From positions 1 to 6,681 of the forward strand of contig JAMOMM010000472.1 in the NCBI GenBank assembly GCA_027067085.1: a stretch of 6,681 nt of DNA. Reading direction: 5' to 3'. The position numbers and the translations under genes were made by a program. Below are positions 6,019 through 6,681 of this stretch, piece after piece. The notes under the pieces were generated by a model that was not told the origin of the DNA, did no database searches, and was given only the letters and a program-made list of their open reading frames with translations. Each line of letters begins with the position of its first letter. Position 1 is the first letter of the stretch. Source of the stretch: Hyphomicrobiales bacterium. GTDB taxonomy: Bacteria > Pseudomonadota > Alphaproteobacteria > Rhizobiales > Aestuariivirgaceae.

Positions 6019-6681
6019 ATGACTGGTGTTGCTGAAAAACCAAAGGAAGGTTTATTAGAAAAGCTAAAGCGCAAAAAACGCTGGGCAATTAAACGTGCTG
6101 GTAAAAAAGTGATTTATGGCTTGGCTAATTTTATGGCCAAACAGTCACTGGTTGAAACTACCCCGTTTGTGCCTCACCAACAATTTAAAGAATTAAAACA
6201 GTTTCAAGACAATTGGCGGGCTATTGCTGGTGAAGCTCGTGAGGTTTTAAAATTTCGGGATGCAATCCCAGGATTTGAAGAGGTTTCGCAAGACCAGCAC
6301 CGTATTGCAAAGGATAAACAGTGGAAGACGTTTATTCTTTATGGGTTTGGCAAGAAGATGGAAAAAAATGCTCTGATTGCCCCAGAAACGACGAAAATGC
6401 TTGAGAGCGTGCCTAATTTACAAACGGCGTGGTTTTCCATTCTCGCACCTGGCTATCATATTCCTGCACACACAGGGGTGACGAAAGGGATTTTGCGGGC
6501 TCATTTGGGTGTGATTATTCCGAAAAATTTTGAAAAGTGCCGCATTCGTGTAGGTGAAGAAATTCGACCTTGGAGTGAAGGCAGTTTGTTTGTGATTGAT
6601 GATACTTATAATCACGAAGTATGGAATGAAACCGATGAAGAGCGGGTGATCTTATTGTTTGATTTTGATCGACCGATGAAA
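6019..6681 (+). CDS. Aspartyl/asparaginyl beta-hydroxylase family dioxygenase, LpxO-like (3' end cut off by window)
   Basis: The first 221 residues of a 2-oxoglutarate/Fe(II) dioxygenase of the aspartyl/asparaginyl beta-hydroxylase family; the frame is open at the last base. The double-stranded beta-helix core is nearly whole: LAPGYHIPAHTG (142-153), GILRAHLGVIIP (157-168), WSEGSLFVIDDTYNHEVWN (185-203), and ERVILLFDFDRP (208-219). By family analogy H162 and H199 are the two iron ligands and R209 binds 2-oxoglutarate; family members lack the usual third acidic ligand. Bacterial relatives include LpxO, which 2-hydroxylates a lipid A acyl chain, and enzymes acting on other lipids or proteins. 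The N-terminus is strongly basic (EKLKRKKRWAIKRAGKK, 14-30) with no membrane helix, unlike the membrane-anchored Salmonella LpxO, so peripheral binding to the inner membrane is plausible. It is transcribed away from the acetyltransferase from its own promoter. Lipid A is the first guess as substrate, with another envelope lipid possible. Confidence 0.82.
   Translation, partial: MTGVAEKPKEGLLEKLKRKKRWAIKRAGKKVIYGLANFMAKQSLVETTPFVPHQQFKELKQFQDNWRAIAGEAREVLKFRDAIPGFEEVSQDQHRIAKDKQWKTFILYGFGKKMEKNALIAPETTKMLESVPNLQTAWFSILAPGYHIPAHTGVTKGILRAHLGVIIPKNFEKCRIRVGEEIRPWSEGSLFVIDDTYNHEVWNETDEERVILLFDFDRPMK

Noticed and set aside
5870..6088. Possible - strand small gene across the hydroxylase promoter and start
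   Set aside because: It overlaps the promoter, ribosome site and first codons of a well-supported gene, and its translation shows no family features.

Overview
The window reads as chromosomal envelope-biogenesis DNA from a Gram-negative bacterium, most likely an alphaproteobacterium. That placing rests on the LPS-export permease pair lptF-lptG, the style of the lipid genes behind it, and the character of the YhbS-like acetyltransferase. Base composition looks moderate, near 45-50% GC by eye. No tRNA, rRNA, insertion sequence, CRISPR array or phage gene is visible, and base use is even across the window, so nothing points to recent transfer.

Layout: (1) 1-2003 holds the 3' part of lptF, cut by the window edge, and complete lptG, overlapping by ATGA. 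(2) After a 38-base gap without a clear terminator, three tightly packed + strand genes follow (2042-5149). They are a membrane CDP-alcohol phosphatidyltransferase with an extra N-terminal domain resembling a decayed nucleotidyltransferase, an LCB5/DAGK-type lipid kinase, and a nucleotidyltransferase whose spacing and residues resemble mitochondrial Tam41 (CDP-diacylglycerol synthase). (3) 5156-5698 on the - strand is a GNAT acetyltransferase that meets the operon tail to tail, with 6 bases between the stops. (4) 5699-6018 is a divergent intergenic region with a good sigma70-like promoter facing right and CACGAT repeats. (5) 6019 to the end is the start of an aspartyl/asparaginyl beta-hydroxylase (LpxO-type) gene that runs off the window.

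The most interesting reading is that the middle trio is a complete lipid head-group pathway: phosphorylate a lipid alcohol, activate the lipid phosphate with CTP, then swap CMP for a polar alcohol. The same three enzyme types are, as I recall, those of the Caulobacter cpgABC locus for ceramide phosphoglycerate, an anionic sphingolipid that can compensate for loss of lipid A. Finding such a trio directly behind lptFG and near an LpxO-type hydroxylase makes an outer-membrane lipid role attractive. The lipid substrate and head group cannot be read from this sequence, and no serine palmitoyltransferase or ceramide synthase gene is in the window.
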